Shown piece after piece: positions 33,160 through 44,472 of a stretch of 64,000 nucleotides of DNA. Position numbers and translations under genes: made by a program. The notes below the pieces were generated by a model. That model was given only the letters and a program-made list of their open reading frames with translations, had not been told where the DNA came from and searched no databases. Source of the stretch: Nilaparvata lugens (Eukaryota; Arthropoda; Insecta; Hemiptera; Delphacidae); the NCBI RefSeq assembly GCF_014356525.2, contig NC_052517.1, positions 3,354,742 through 3,418,741 on the forward strand. Direction: 5' to 3'. How positions within the stretch are numbered: position 1 is the stretch's first letter; the number at the start of each line of letters is the position of its first letter.

Positions 33160-33528
33160 TATAGTGAGGTCCACGTTATAATGGCAGTATTTGATTAGCA
33201 ATGGTATTGCTATCCTTGTCTATCATTCAACAAAGCGGATAGCGCTATCTCTTTCTCGCTTTGCTTTGTTGCCAGATCGTCTTTTGACAATGTGGAATTA
33301 ATAATTAATTAATAAAATAATCCATTTAAATATGACATTTTTGAGAAGTATAATTTATCGCTCAATGGATTATAATTGATTATTTTAAACGATAATGAAC
33401 AATTAATATTACATCAATAAACCTGTATCAGCTACCGTCTATAGAAAGCATTGACAAGACAGAGGATCGGCTACGTTATTCTCATATTTATCTCCACTGC
33501 CGTTATAACGTGGACCTCACTACAGCAT
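33160..33528. mobile_element. Family C MITE, long form
   Basis: CTATAGTGAGGTCCACG to CGTGGACCTCACTACAG, ~369 bp, complete. Confidence 0.85.
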
Positions 33529-33779
33529 CATCTCAGAACTAACATCATTTCAGTTTTCCACATATTTATCCATTCCTTCAAACATACAGTACTACATATA
33601 GAAATAAAAATCTCAGATAATATCAACATTTATGCCATATTCAATTGATGGCATGAAACATGTTGTGATAAAATATGTCAAAAAGGGTACTGAGATTTTT
33701 ATTTCTATTTATATTACAAGTATACAGAATAGCCCTATACAGAAAAGAGACGATACAGTACTACAATATATAAATTTAT
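33529..33779. other. Unique spacer
   Basis: Nothing recognised. Confidence 0.5.
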
Positions 33780-34320
33780 TTTTCCTACAGTTACGTTGAA
33801 AAGTGGCCATTGCTGCACTGATTACAGAACGCAAAGAATCACTTTTCCGCTCTAGTGCGGGAAAAATTTTTCTGCACTCCAGATTTGCAACATGGCAACG
33901 CAAAATACTTAGTAGGTTATATGGAGCAACAGTGCAGCAAAATCAAAATGAAGTTGGTAACAGTGACTGCTGTGGCTGCTATAGTGAGCAGAGGTGCAAC
34001 CAAGCACAACGCGCTAATTATTATTCATTATATATTATAACCAAGGACAACGAGGACTTTAGGATTTTAGGATTAAGGTTTTTATCAATAATAAAATTAC
34101 ACAGAAAAACATTTGATGCATTTCAGGCAATTTTACCCATAATTACCCACTTTTCATATTCAATGGTAACTGTAGGAAAAACTTAATGTGAAATACGTGC
34201 GCAAAGTTCCTCTGCTGCACTCAAGAAACCATTCCGCCCTCGCCTACGGCTCGGGCGTAAACGTTTCTTTTGGTGCAGCAAACTGTCACTTTGCGCACTA
34301 GTTGCACAAATAACTATTTC
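33780..34320 (+). mobile_element. Family G terminal-hairpin element, copy 2
   Basis: Nearly identical to 7618-8162 but not next to family F, so it fixes G's own boundaries: TTTTTCCTACAGTTACG at the left and GTTGCACAAATAACTATTT at the right. Terminal hairpin at about 34195-34305 with apical CCCTCGCCTACGGCTCGGG. Confidence 0.78.
33803..34186 (+). CDS. Open frame of unknown function inside family G, copy 2
   Basis: Second copy of the 127-residue frame at 7752-8135. Same start and stop context and the same CCGC cluster. Two visible residue changes, both amino-acid altering, give no sign of purifying selection. Treat as a transposon-borne frame of uncertain reality. Confidence 0.25.
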   Translation: MAIAALITERKESLFRSSAGKIFLHSRFATWQRKILSRLYGATVQQNQNEVGNSDCCGCYSEQRCNQAQRANYYSLYIITKDNEDFRILGLRFLSIIKLHRKTFDAFQAILPIITHFSYSMVTVGKT

Positions 34321-34455
34321 AATTAAAAAATTAATATAATTTGTTTCCATGATTTAATAATATATTTTCATTATAATCAAGATCAAATATTCTGGTAGCT
34401 CAATATATTTCTACATATATCACAAACGATTTGGCAACAATGCAGAATTTGAGGG
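34321..34455. other. AT-rich spacer
   Basis: Nothing recognised. Confidence 0.5.
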
Positions 34456-34882
34456 GGATAGAGCTATCTGCTTTGTCTAATTATAGACAAGGATAGCAAC
34501 ACCAATGTCAATCAGGTGCTGACTTTATAAAGTGGATCTCACTTTTGCAATAAATTAGTGTTCGACAATATGATACAGTATCATCTCAACTTGATACACA
34601 ACATCATAATTTGATACAGAACAGGATAGAGTTATCTGCTTTGTGGAATGACAGACAAGGATAGCAACACCAATGTCAATCAGGTGCTGACTTTATAACG
34701 TGGATCTCACTTTTGCAATAAATTAGTGTTCGACAATATGATACAGTATCATCTCAACTTGATACACAACATCATAATTTGATACAGAACAGGATAGAGC
34801 TATCTGCTTTGTGGAATGATAGACAAGGATAGCAACACCAATGTCAATCAGGTGCTGACTTTATAACGTGGATCTCACTTCA
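34456..34882. repeat. 168-bp tandem array, about 2.5 units
   Basis: Units begin GGATAGAGCTATCTGCTTTG at 34456, 34624 and 34792. Each joins the right part of a family C MITE (AACGTGGATCTCAC) to the GATACAGTATCATCTCAAC block. The last unit is partial. Confidence 0.85.
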
Positions 34883-35233
34883 GAGTTCAAAATATAACTG
34901 ATTTCTAATATCTATTATTCTTTTGCTTCAATCTGTATCCACCCAGTAGTTACTGCAATCTACCGGTAGAACTCACAACTAATCACATTTCAAATCGTCG
35001 GCCAATGGGAAGAGAGTGGGAGCTAAGTGGTGTGTAAAGGCGTGGCTTACAAGTCTGGTTCTTGCTTCTGATTGGTCGGTACTTCTGTCACTCACTCCTT
35101 CACAAATACTTTCTCTCTCCCAGTCTATCACTCTCTCTCACTCTCACTTCGGTCGTGTGTTGATGGGAAGGATATCATTCTATATCGTTTTCAGAGAGTC
35201 GGCAATTATTATTTGTTGAAACACCGCCGATTT
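34883..35233. other. Gene-free stretch with shared GGCGTGGC block
   Basis: GGCGTGGCTTACAAGTCTGG (35040) resembles 10270; TGATTGGTCGG nearby is a CCAAT-type motif in inverse. A TCACTCTC tract and the direct-repeat partner of 33046 follow. Confidence 0.45.
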
Positions 35234-36096
35234 ATTGACCGAGCGAAGTGAGGTCTAAGATTCAAGTCGACGGTTTTGCATTTTTCTTTATATTTATGTT
35301 CCGCATTTACAGCGAACCGCCGCAATATATTTTCATGAAATTTGACATGTATGTTCATTTTAAAATTGCTCGTCGTCGTATACATAAGGTTTTTTAGAAT
35401 TATGCATTTAAAGGATAATATAAAAGGAAAAGGAGTTTCCTTCGAACGCCGCCAATATTACCGTAAAAATCAGACTATAGAATTATTCATCATAAATCAG
35501 CTGTCGAGTGGATTATAACTTGCATGCCATGACGCATGCAATTCAATATTTCAATGTAGCTTGGTAAAAAAATCAGTTGCTGTGTGACTATTAATTCATT
35601 GTATGTCTCATTGAATGCAATTTTTATGGACTATTAAATGAACTATTGATTGCGTGCAATAACGCATGCAATTAATAACTAAAATAACATAGTATTGTCT
35701 CTCAAACTTTCTCTGCTTTGAACTCGGGCTGTCCTGTTGCCAGTATGTCTTGAAGGAGATTAGCTTTTGATGTTAGCATTTTTGATACACCAACCCCAAC
35801 AGCCATTAGCCGTTTTCATACCGATATCTCCCCGACACGACATACAGACAGGATTTACTCTGATGGACAGTATAAAGTTGCGTACAGATTTACGCACCGC
35901 GAACATGAGCAATTCACTTTAAATCAGCTGATGCCAAGCTTTTTATATCTGTATCTTACCGTTTCTGTAAAAATACAGGTATAGTCAGCTGATTGAAAGT
36001 GAATTGCTCATGTTCGCGGTGCGTATATCTGTACGCACCTTAAGAGGAGGCTGTGGTTTATAACTGCGCGAGGTCTACTTTTCACAGAACTACTAG
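35234..36096 (+). mobile_element. Family A3 element carrying a family J MITE
   Basis: 5' ATTGACCGAGCGAAGTGAGG; the core is diverged; after CTGTCGAGTGGATTATAAC the A3-specific module begins (GCATGCCATGACGCATGC). 3' CTAG at 36093-36096 followed by T. Compare 44473-45239. Confidence 0.82.
35876..36040. mobile_element. Family J palindromic MITE, copy 1
   Basis: AGTTGCGTACAGATTTACGC to TATATCTGTACGCACCT, TAA on both sides. The sister A3 element at about 45180 (GACAGTATAAGAGGAGG) is the empty site, which proves the boundaries. Confidence 0.87.
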
Positions 36097-36399
36097 TGTA
36101 GTAAATTACAATTTTATAATATCTTTCATCAAATTGCATTCAATATTCATTGTGATTGATAATTTTATAACACTTTACAAATCAGAATAATATAGTCAAT
36201 GGAAATTGTTCCCCCGCATGGACTAGACCTGTATTTTCTAAATAAGTAGATTCTTCAAGTATTTTCGGCAGAATAAGATCTTGAAATTAATGTACTGAAA
36301 GCTGTGATTTGCTAATAATAGTTATAATAAAAATTGTATACACCAGGGTCAGACTTGTTAACTTGTTCAATTTTATAAAAGGTGCCATTAAAAGTGTTA
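36097..36399. other. AT-rich spacer
   Basis: No gene recognised. AGGGTCAGACTTGT recurs at about 37208, and CTAATGTACTG also recurs, so the Helitron inserted within a diverged direct repeat. Confidence 0.5.
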
Positions 36400-37083
36400 T
36401 CTATATATATATATATATAAAAGCGAAATGGCACTCACTCACTCACTCACTCACTCACTCACTCGCATAACTAAAAATCTACCGGACCAAAATCGTTCAA
36501 ATTTGGTAGGTATGTTCAGTTGGCCCTTTAGAGGCGCACTAAGAAATCTTTGGCAATATTTTAACTCTAAGGGTTGTTTTTAAGGGTTTAAAGTTCGTCT
36601 TTTAGCATGTATATTCTTCTTCTCCCAATCTCTTAATTATAATTATTGAAATTTCCATATCATATGTTACTATAGAACTATAATCTAGATGGAGTACCTC
36701 TCCGAAACAGTTGTTATCTGGCAACTAAATTAATGATTTTGTCAGGTTGGCATTAAGTTGAGTTGACTTTGTTAGGTTGGCACCAAGTTGAAGATTTAAA
36801 TGCATTTATCGCGGAAAAATTGATTGGGCACTGCTACTTCAATCCTGGGAATATTATGTTACTAGCAGTCAGGCTCGCTTCGCTCGCCATATCCGTTTAG
36901 CCAGCCGTTTAGTCTGGACCCCCGACTGGATTGTCCTAACATATGATAAAAATGCCCAAATGAAAATGCAGGCGAGCGAAGCGAGCCTGCTGATCTCAGT
37001 CTTGGACGATCCAGTCGGGGGTCCAGGGGGCGGAGCCCCCCTGGCTAGACGGATATGGCGAGCGAAGCGAGCCTGACGGCTAG
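36400..37083 (+). mobile_element. Family H non-autonomous Helitron, copy 2
   Basis: A|TCTATATATATATATA... and GACGGCTAG|T. (TCAC)n near the 5' end; the 3' ~230 bp hold GGCGAGCGAAGCGAGCC blocks and GTCCAGGGGGCGGAGCCCCC. Confidence 0.88.
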
Positions 37084-37339
37084 TGTACTATATAACAGAT
37101 TCTCAATACATTCTAGGCAAAACAAGATCTAGAAACTAATGTACTGTAAGCTGAACTTCTCATACAATTGCATAAAGGCTAATAATTTATTATTATTAAT
37201 TCAATAATCCAGGGTCAGACTTGTGTTCAATATTGTCAAAGTTTTCATGAAAATATAAATCAACGGAGCTTGCAAATAGAGCATCTCAGCTTAACAGGTC
37301 TCACTGGTTTTAATGGGGTGTTCTTACACGTGACAATTA

Positions 37340-37815
37340 TTATTCTCTGACTCTCTCTCTCTCTTTTATTAACTCTTTCTCTTTCTGTATCTCTCTCTGT
37401 CAATCTTTCTCTCGATCAGTATCTCTTCTTTCTGACAAAGAGGACCTAGGGATTTAGAGGGTGAAGGACATTGAATTCAATAATCTTTGTCCCCCTCCTC
37501 TTCCTCACACACACGCTCACTCTCTCTCTTTTATTCACTCTTTCTCTTTCTGTAACTCCCTCTCTCTGTCAATCTTTCTCTCGATCAGTATCTTTTTTCT
37601 CCGGCAAAGAGGACCTAGGGATTTAGAGGGTTAAGGAAATTGAATTCAATAATCTTTGTCCCCTCCTTTTCCTCACTCACACCCTCTCTCTCTCTCTCAT
37701 ACTATTCCCTTTTATATAACTCTCTTTCTCTTTCTGTCTCTCTCTCATTCCTTCTATCTCTGTCACTCACCCTTTTCCCCTCTCTTTCTTCTCTCTTACA
37801 ACTAATTCTCTCTCA
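37340..37815. repeat. 169-bp tandem duplication in TC-rich DNA
   Basis: GACCTAGGGATTTAGAGGG occurs at 37443 and 37612 with matching flanks (CAATCTTTCTCTCGATCAGT before and TTGAATTCAATAATCTTTGT after). Confidence 0.82.
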
Positions 37816-37909
37816 CAAATGAGACAATAACAATTATTTCATCTCCATGTATTGCAGACTTGCTGTGCTGTAAACGTGATTCTCGGGCTATTTATATCAT
37901 TCTCTGATA

Positions 37910-38389
37910 ATGTGCCCTTATATACCTGTATTCATCCAATATATACCTCCAATACAACTGTATAACCATATATACATAAGTGCCTATTTATTCAACTCAA
38001 ATGATACCGTGGAGAATATAACTATATCTTTCTTCATATTATATCTCTCCAACTCGACATATACTGTGGGATACATGATTGTATATCTGATCCAACTGAT
38101 ACTATGTAATATATAGCTATATATACAATTTTATATATCTTAAATTCAACAGATACTGTGGAAAACATAACTATATAGCCTATACATCCTATGTATATGA
38201 TTCAATTGATACAATGGAATGAATATCCATTTATAAATCTAAAATTTGACAGCTACTTTGGAATACATAACTATATTGTCATTATTATATCTTCATTTCA
38301 ACTGCTACCGTTGAATATATAACTATATATCAATTATATATCTGATATTCGAATTGATATTATAGAATGAATAACTATATATTCATCTT
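37910..38389. repeat. Degenerate AT-rich minisatellite, part 1
   Basis: Units of roughly 60 bp built around TTCAAC.GATACTGT.GAATAT and ATAACTATATAT. Continues at 39018 and 39831 after two transposon insertions. Confidence 0.75.
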
Positions 38390-39017
38390 TCCTATAATAT
38401 TAAACGAGAAACTCCTGTTTATATAGATGTTTATATGTTTGTATTTCACCGGACCTCGAAAACGGCTCTAACGATTCTCACGAAATTCAGAACATAGTAG
38501 GTTTATAATATAAAGATTCGATTGCACTAGGTTTCATCCCTGGGAAAACTCGCTGAAGGACATTAAAAGGATAATTACTATTCATCCTTGCAAAAACAGC
38601 TGATAATAATTATTTCGTCGTCTGTTGGTGATGGGCGATGTGAGTGAGCGAGTTCATGTGTGTGGGACTGTGTCAAAATTATGACTCAGCTGTTGAACTT
38701 TTGTAATCATTCAATCAGGTACTTAGTGCCGATTGCAAAAAAGCCGGGCTATTTTCAATCCTGATTAATTCCAGTAGATCCATCTTTTTGAAATGGTCTT
38801 CTCTGATTTGGTTCATGTGAAGTTAATCAGGATAAAAATTAAACTTGCTTTTGTGCAACTGAGCCTTTGTGAGGGAAATTTTTTGCATTCCTCTGCGAAT
38901 TAATCTCAATTTACTGTGATTAGATGGGACATTTCTGTATGAATGTTATTATAATTTCTTCTTTCGTAATAAATTTTTTATGCTTTTGTACTCCAGAGCG
39001 AAGCTCGGTCCCCCATA
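38390..39017 (+). mobile_element. Family M repeat, copy 2
   Basis: CTATAATATTAAACGAGAAAC to GAGCGAAGCTCGGTCCCCC. No family B insertion in this copy. A family L-like palindrome lies at 38727-38868. Inserted in the minisatellite. Confidence 0.78.
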
Positions 39018-39166
39018 TTGCATCTCTAATTCAACAGCTATTCTGGTATATATATCTATATTATGACTATTGTCATAAATATTTCTCCATTTCAACCAAT
39101 ACTGTTGAATATAGAACTATATATCCATTCTATGACTAAATTCAACCAATTATATTGAATATATAA
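39018..39166. repeat. Degenerate minisatellite, part 2
   Basis: Matches 40196-40350 closely (CAACAGCTATTCTGG, TCCATTTCAACC.ATACTGTT). Confidence 0.75.
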
Positions 39167-39830
39167 CTAGTAGTTCTGTGAACAGTAGACCTCACGCAGT
39201 ATTCTCATCCACAAGTACCTGATTGAAACTATGGACCTTATGGAAATACAGCAATAGACTCTGGCTTCTCCACACATCTGTGTAATCACTTGTCAGCTGA
39301 TTTTTTATGAATAATTCTATAGTCTGATTTTTACTCTAATATTGGCGTATGAAGGAGGCTCCTTTTTCCTTTTATATTATCCTTCAAATGCAAAATTTTC
39401 AAAAACCTTGTATATACGTCGACGCGCAATTAAAAAAGGAACATACCTGTCAAATTTCATGAAAATCTATTACCGCATTTCGCCGTAAATGCGCAACATA
39501 TAAACATTATTTTAAACATTAAGAGAAATGCCAAACCGTCGACTTGAATTTTAAGCTGCGTACACATATTCGCGCTTCCAACCAGCACCGAGCACGCTCC
39601 TCCCTCGTACCGCCCTTGTACCGCCCTCGTACCACCATCGAACCACAGTCGCACCGCCCACGCACCCATCATGAACGTTATGGAAGATGTTAGGTAGATC
39701 TTCTCGCGTTCCCCGGTCGAACCATTGTTGCTCGCCGGTCGATCATCAATCGCTCTGCCGGAGTGACGTTCGGTTGCGGAGCAGAGCGACAGTCTGTACG
39801 CACCTTAAGACTTCACTTCGCTCGGTCAAT
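39167..39830 (-). mobile_element. Family A1 element carrying a family J-type insertion
   Basis: Left CTAGTAGTTCTGTGAACAG, right CTTCGCTCGGTCAAT. The insertion lies 20-30 bp from the right end (the element's 5' end). Confidence 0.86.
39554..39805. mobile_element. Family J-type MITE, copy 2 (divergent interior)
   Basis: AGCTGCGTACACATATTCGC to GTCTGTACGCACCT with TAA duplicates. Unlike copy 1 the interior is GC-rich (CTCGTACCGCCC repeats) and is not a simple palindrome. Confidence 0.75.
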
Positions 39831-40590
39831 AAAAACACTCCACTCACATGTGCTAATGTTTAACAAATTAATAAAAAACAGTATACAAATCTTGAAGTAC
39901 CCTTTATTTTTTTAAACTTTTTTTTGAAATTTTCAAAAATAAAGGGCACTCCAAGATGTTTATATTGTTCTTATTAATCCAATTCTATGTATCTTAAATT
40001 CAACAAATACAATGGAATATATGACTATATTATCCAATAATATACATCAACAATTCAACAGCTACTGTGGAATATATAGTCTATCTATAATTTGTCAATA
40101 TATCTTCATTTCAACAGCTACCGTTGAATATATAACTGTATATCAATTCTATATCTTGAATCGAACTGATATTATAGAATGAATAAATATATTCATTTAT
40201 GTATCTCAAATTCAACAGCTATTCTGGAATATATATCTATATATTGTCATAAATATATCTCCATTTCAACCGATACTGTTGAATATAGAACTATATATCC
40301 ATTCTATAACAAAATTCAAGCAAAAATGTTGAATATATAACTATACTGCATATGTCTTCGTATATTTTCATTTCGAGTGATACTGTTCAATATATTACTA
40401 TATAATATACTTTATATATAGTCTACCCATATTTCTCCATTATATATCTCAATTCAACTGATAATATGTAATAGATCACTACATACTCACACGTATTAAT
40501 TCAACACAACCGATTCTGTTGAGTATATAACTTGATATATTCATTTATATATCTCCATTTCAACAGATACTGTTGACAATATATATATAC
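39831..40590. repeat. Degenerate minisatellite, part 3
   Basis: About 40090-40195 matches 38275-38385 and 40196-40350 matches 39018-39166, revealing a higher-order unit of about 260 bp. The first ~130 bp (39831-39960) contains an inverted pair around AAGTACCCTTTATTTTT / AAAAATAAAGGGCACT. Confidence 0.75.
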
Positions 40591-40963
40591 AAATATATAT
40601 TTCCACATATATGAAGCTCAGTGCTTTCCTTCCAGCTCACAAAATTTGAACAAAACATGTTTTTCCAGCAGATTAAAACGTGTTTCTGAACTGTTATGCA
40701 AGCTGTAATGTGTTTCAAAGAGTTATATTTCAGTGGATATTTGCTTGTCAAATACACTGCTTGGATGTAATACGGTGCTTGGAAAATAATGATAATAATA
40801 GCTTCACATTATAAGAGTACTGTCGTTCTAACGATGTGTAAATGCTGCCATTAGATCCAATGGTTTTCTTTTTGAAAATGTGTGTGAACAGTCTCGTAAG
40901 AGTCAATGATATTTATTTTATTTGCAAAATGTGTATGAATAATCCTATGTTATACATGCTTTG
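40591..40963. repeat. ~200-bp tandem repeat, unit 1
   Basis: GCTTGTCAAATACACTGCTTG, the AATAATAATAGCTTC... block and GATGTGTAAATGCT recur at 41398-41835 and 42255-42400. Each later unit is split by a transposon. Confidence 0.75.
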
Positions 40964-41367
40964 ATTGACCGAGCGAAGTGAGGTCTAAGATTCAAGTCGA
41001 CGGTTTGGCATTTCTCTTAATGTTTATATGTTTATATGTTGCGCATTTACAGCGGAACGCGGTAATAGATTTTTCATGAAATTTGACAGGTATGTTCCTT
41101 TTTTAATTGCGCGTCGATGTATATACAAGGTTTTTGGAAATTTTGCAATTGAAGGATAATATAAAAGGAGAAAGGAGCCTCCTTCATATGTCATTATTAG
41201 AGTAAAAATCAGACTATATAATTATTCATCATAAATCAGCTGACAAGTGATTACACAGATGTGTGGAGAAGCCAGTCTATTGTTGTATTTCCATAAGGTC
41301 TATAGTTTCAATCAGGTACTTGTGGATGAGAATACTGCGTGAGGTATACTGTTCATAGAACTACTAG
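40964..41367 (+). mobile_element. Family A1 element
   Basis: ATTGACCGAGCGAAGTGAGG to CTAG at 41364-41367, followed by T. Confidence 0.88.
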
Positions 41368-41460
41368 TATATTTTAAGGAGTTATTTTTCAGTGAATATT
41401 TGCTTGTCAAATACACTGATTTTTTGTAATACGGGACTCGAATAACTATAATAATAATAG

Positions 41461-41736
41461 CATAGAGAAGCAATAGCGTAAGTAGATATCCCATGGTATA
41501 GGGTTGTTTATGTCGCAACTTTTACTGTTATCTCAAGCCGATTACTGTTGATTATTGCCGAATTTTACTGTTTTGTTGGGATGAGAGTGTATGAACGGCA
41601 CAATATGAGAGACTACCAGTGTCACACAGCTTCACGGGGAAGAATTACATGAACTATCAGCTTGAGATAACAGTAAAAGTTGCGACATAAACACCCTATA
41701 CCATGGGATATCTACTTATGCTATTGTTTCTCTATG
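41461..41736. mobile_element. Family D MITE, copy 4
   Basis: CATAGAGAAGC to GTTTCTCTATG, with perfect 7-bp duplication ATAATAG at 41454-41460 and 41737-41743. Confidence 0.92.
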
Positions 41737-41875
41737 ATAATAGCTTCTCATTATGTCGGTACTGTCGTTATCTCGATGTGTAAATGCTCTCATAAGATCT
41801 AATGGTTTTTTCTTTTTTGAAAATGTTCGAAGGATCATAAATGAACCATTGAATATTCAAGAGTATTTCAAGTCT

Positions 41876-42252
41876 AGTGAGGTCCACGTTATAATGGCAG
41901 TGTTTGATTGGCAATGGTATTGCTATCCTTGTCTATCATTCACCAAGCAGATATCGCTATCACTGTCTGGCTTTGCTCTGTTGCCAGATCTTTTTACAAT
42001 GTAGAATTGATAATTAATTGACAAAATATTTCATCCTAATTATAAAAATTCATTATGATATAATTGAAAAATATAATTTGTTGCTTAATAAAATATAATT
42101 GATTATTTTAAACGAGAATGAACAGTTAATATTACTTCAATAAACCTGTATCAGCTACCGTCTATAGCAAGGCATTGACAAGACAGAGACAAGACAGAAC
42201 GTTGTTCTCCTATCTTTCTCCACTGCCATTATAACGTGGACCTCACTATAGT
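41876..42252. mobile_element. Family C MITE, long form
   Basis: TAGTGAGGTCCACGTTATAA to TTATAACGTGGACCTCACTA, complete. Confidence 0.86.
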
Positions 42253-42415
42253 GATTGGTTGTCAAATACACTGCTTGGCACTTGGAAAACAATAATAATT
42301 GGCTTCACATTATGATTGTACTTTCTGTCTGCCGATCTATGTGAAATCTCTCATAAGAGCTAATGGAAATGACTGTGTGTGAGCAGTCTCATAAGAGAGA
42401 GATGTAATAATAGAT

Positions 42416-43103
42416 AGGTGGATGTCGTGTATGAGTGTATGTGCGTCTGTGTACACGATATCTCATCTCCCAATTAACGGAATGACTTGAAATTTGGAAC
42501 TTAAGGTCCTTACAATATAAGGACCCGACACACACAATTTCGATCAAATGCAATTCAAGATGGTGGCTGAAATGGCGAAGATTTTGTCAAAAACAGTGGT
42601 TTTCGCGATTTTCTCGAAGATGGCTCCAACGATTTCGATCAAATTTATACCTAAAAAGTCATTGATAAGCTCTATCAACTGCCACAAATCTCATATCTGT
42701 AAAAATTTCAGGATCTATGCAAAGTTTGATTAATTTTAGATTTCCAATTATCAGGCTTCAGATACAATTCAAACAGAAATTTTCGAGTGGAAAAGATTGA
42801 GCATGAAAATCTCTACAATTAATGTTCAGTGACATTTTCACCTAAAATTGAAAATAAGCTCGAAATTCGAGAAAATGTGATTATCCAATTGCAAATTATT
42901 GTTGATTCTATTAAATCATTCACTATGAAGAGATAACAGACCTCTTGTGTCTGCAGCGTTATTGTCCTGTCACCAGCTGGCTCATATCTTTGGATAGTAG
43001 ACTTGAGGTGCGCTTGAACACTAGCATCAGGTGATCAATTTTCATAATGGTGAATTTTCATAATTTTCATAAAGTTGTGTGAGTGCGCCACACCAGATTT
43101 TTT
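42416..43103 (+). mobile_element. Family N repeat, copy 3
   Basis: TGTATGAGTGTATGTGCGTC to GTGCGCCACACCAGATTTTT. Lacks the first ~150 bp of the 30.6 kb copy. Confidence 0.78.
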
Positions 43104-43303
43104 AGAAAACAAATCCAATTGTCAGTTTCCTATCACGGAGCATCCATTGATTTATTTATTCAACAATTTGATTGATTCATCAATGAAAGTGACGACATAC
43201 CCTGCAGTTCTAGTAACACGCAACCCAAATTATCTCGAGTTTTGTGGTGGTGAGAATTTGAATATTTTATACGACTCGAAACAGATGGAAAAATGGATTG
43301 ATT
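43104..43303 (+). other. Candidate orphan coding segment
   Basis: Between family N and a family B insertion lies a frame of good coding texture: ITEHPLIYLFNNLIDSSMKV, then TTYPAVLVTRNPNYLEF, then CGGENLNILYDSKQMEKW. Possible acceptors are TTTTTTAG at 43096-43103 and CAATTGTCAG near 43121. The YPAVLVTRNPNYLE part has a loose mTERF-repeat look, but this is one motif from memory. The right side is cut by the family B tail. Could be a gene exon, an immobilised retro-fragment or captured sequence. Confidence 0.35.
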
Positions 43304-43597
43304 GATTGATTGATTGATTGAGTACTTCATTTATGTAGATTACAATATATACTGGCTTATACACTTATATACAATAGCTTACAATACAGCAAAATTATAG
43401 ATGAATTTACATAATATAGACTAAGAAAATAATTATTGAACTGTAAATGATATGAAAAAGCAATTTGTAATATAATAACTATAGATAATAATCATATTGT
43501 AATGCATCTACATAAATTGGCGGAGCTTTGGACATATCAATGTCCATTCTTCGGAAACAATATTAAAAATATCCTCCCCACTAACTCTCTACCAAAA
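43294..43597 (-). mobile_element. Family B unit, minus strand
   Basis: Long (GATT)n tail at the left, full length to CTCTCTACCAAAAT. Confidence 0.88.
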
Positions 43598-43671
43598 TAG
43601 GATAGGATATCAATGGGAAAGGCTATACTGTATATATATTTCGGCAAAATATTGTTTTCTCCTAATCATTT

Positions 43672-44455
43672 ATTGACCGAGCGAAGTGAGGTCTAAGATT
43701 CAAGTCGACGGTTTGGCATTTCTCTTCATGTTTAAATGCTTAAGGGCCGGTTTCCGAGCTCGGGATTTAGCTAAGTTCTAGACTTTAAACAGCTGAAGTC
43801 AGAAAATTGGCTTTCGAAAACGAGACGTAGTCGCAGTCATTGTCATAGTCACGTTTGAATTAAATTTCAAAAAACTAGAGAATTGGACACAAATGAAAAT
43901 AATGAGAAAATATTGTGAAGTTTCAGCTATTTTGAATTATTTATAAATGTTTAATTTCGTCAAGGAAAAACGTTTCTAATTAAAGAAATGAGAAAATAAA
44001 AACTGTAACTACTATTATAAAAACTGCGACTATTCCTAGTTTTGGAAAGCTAATTTCCTGACTCCAGTTGTTAGTCTAAAGCTTAGCTAAATCCCGAGCT
44101 CGGGAACCGGCCCTAAATGTTTGTATGTTGCGCATTTACGGCGAAACGCGGTAATAGATTTACATGAAATTTGACAGGTATGTTCCTTTTTAAATTGCAC
44201 GTCGACGTATATACAAGGTTTTTGGAAATTTTGCATTTCAAGGATAATATAAAAGGAAAAAGGAGCCTCCTTATTACGCCAATATTAGAGTAAAAATCAG
44301 ACTATAGAATTATTAATCATAAATCAGCTAACAAGTGATTACACAGATGTGTGGAGAAGCCAGTCTATTGCTGTATTTCCATAAGGTCTATAGTTTCAAT
44401 CAGGTACTTGTGGATGAGAATACTGCGTGAGGTCTACTGTTCACAGAACTACTAG
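43672..44455 (+). mobile_element. Family A1 element carrying a family E MITE
   Basis: ATTGACCGAGCGAAGTGAGG to CTAG at 44452-44455. An identical ~18-bp flank (GTTTTCTCCTAATCATTT) precedes and follows it. Confidence 0.87.
43744..44113. mobile_element. Family E MITE, copy 2
   Basis: GGGCCGGTTTCCGAGCTCGG to CCGAGCTCGGGAACCGGCCC, TAA duplicated (43741-43743, 44114-44116). Confidence 0.86.
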
Positions 44456-44472
44456 TTTTCTCCTAATCATTT

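Larger units (their letters stand above)
41368..42415. repeat. ~200-bp tandem repeat, units 2 and 3, split by MITEs
   Basis: Unit 2 is 41375-41460 plus 41737-41875; unit 3 is 42253-42415. Family D and family C copies interrupt them. Confidence 0.75.
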
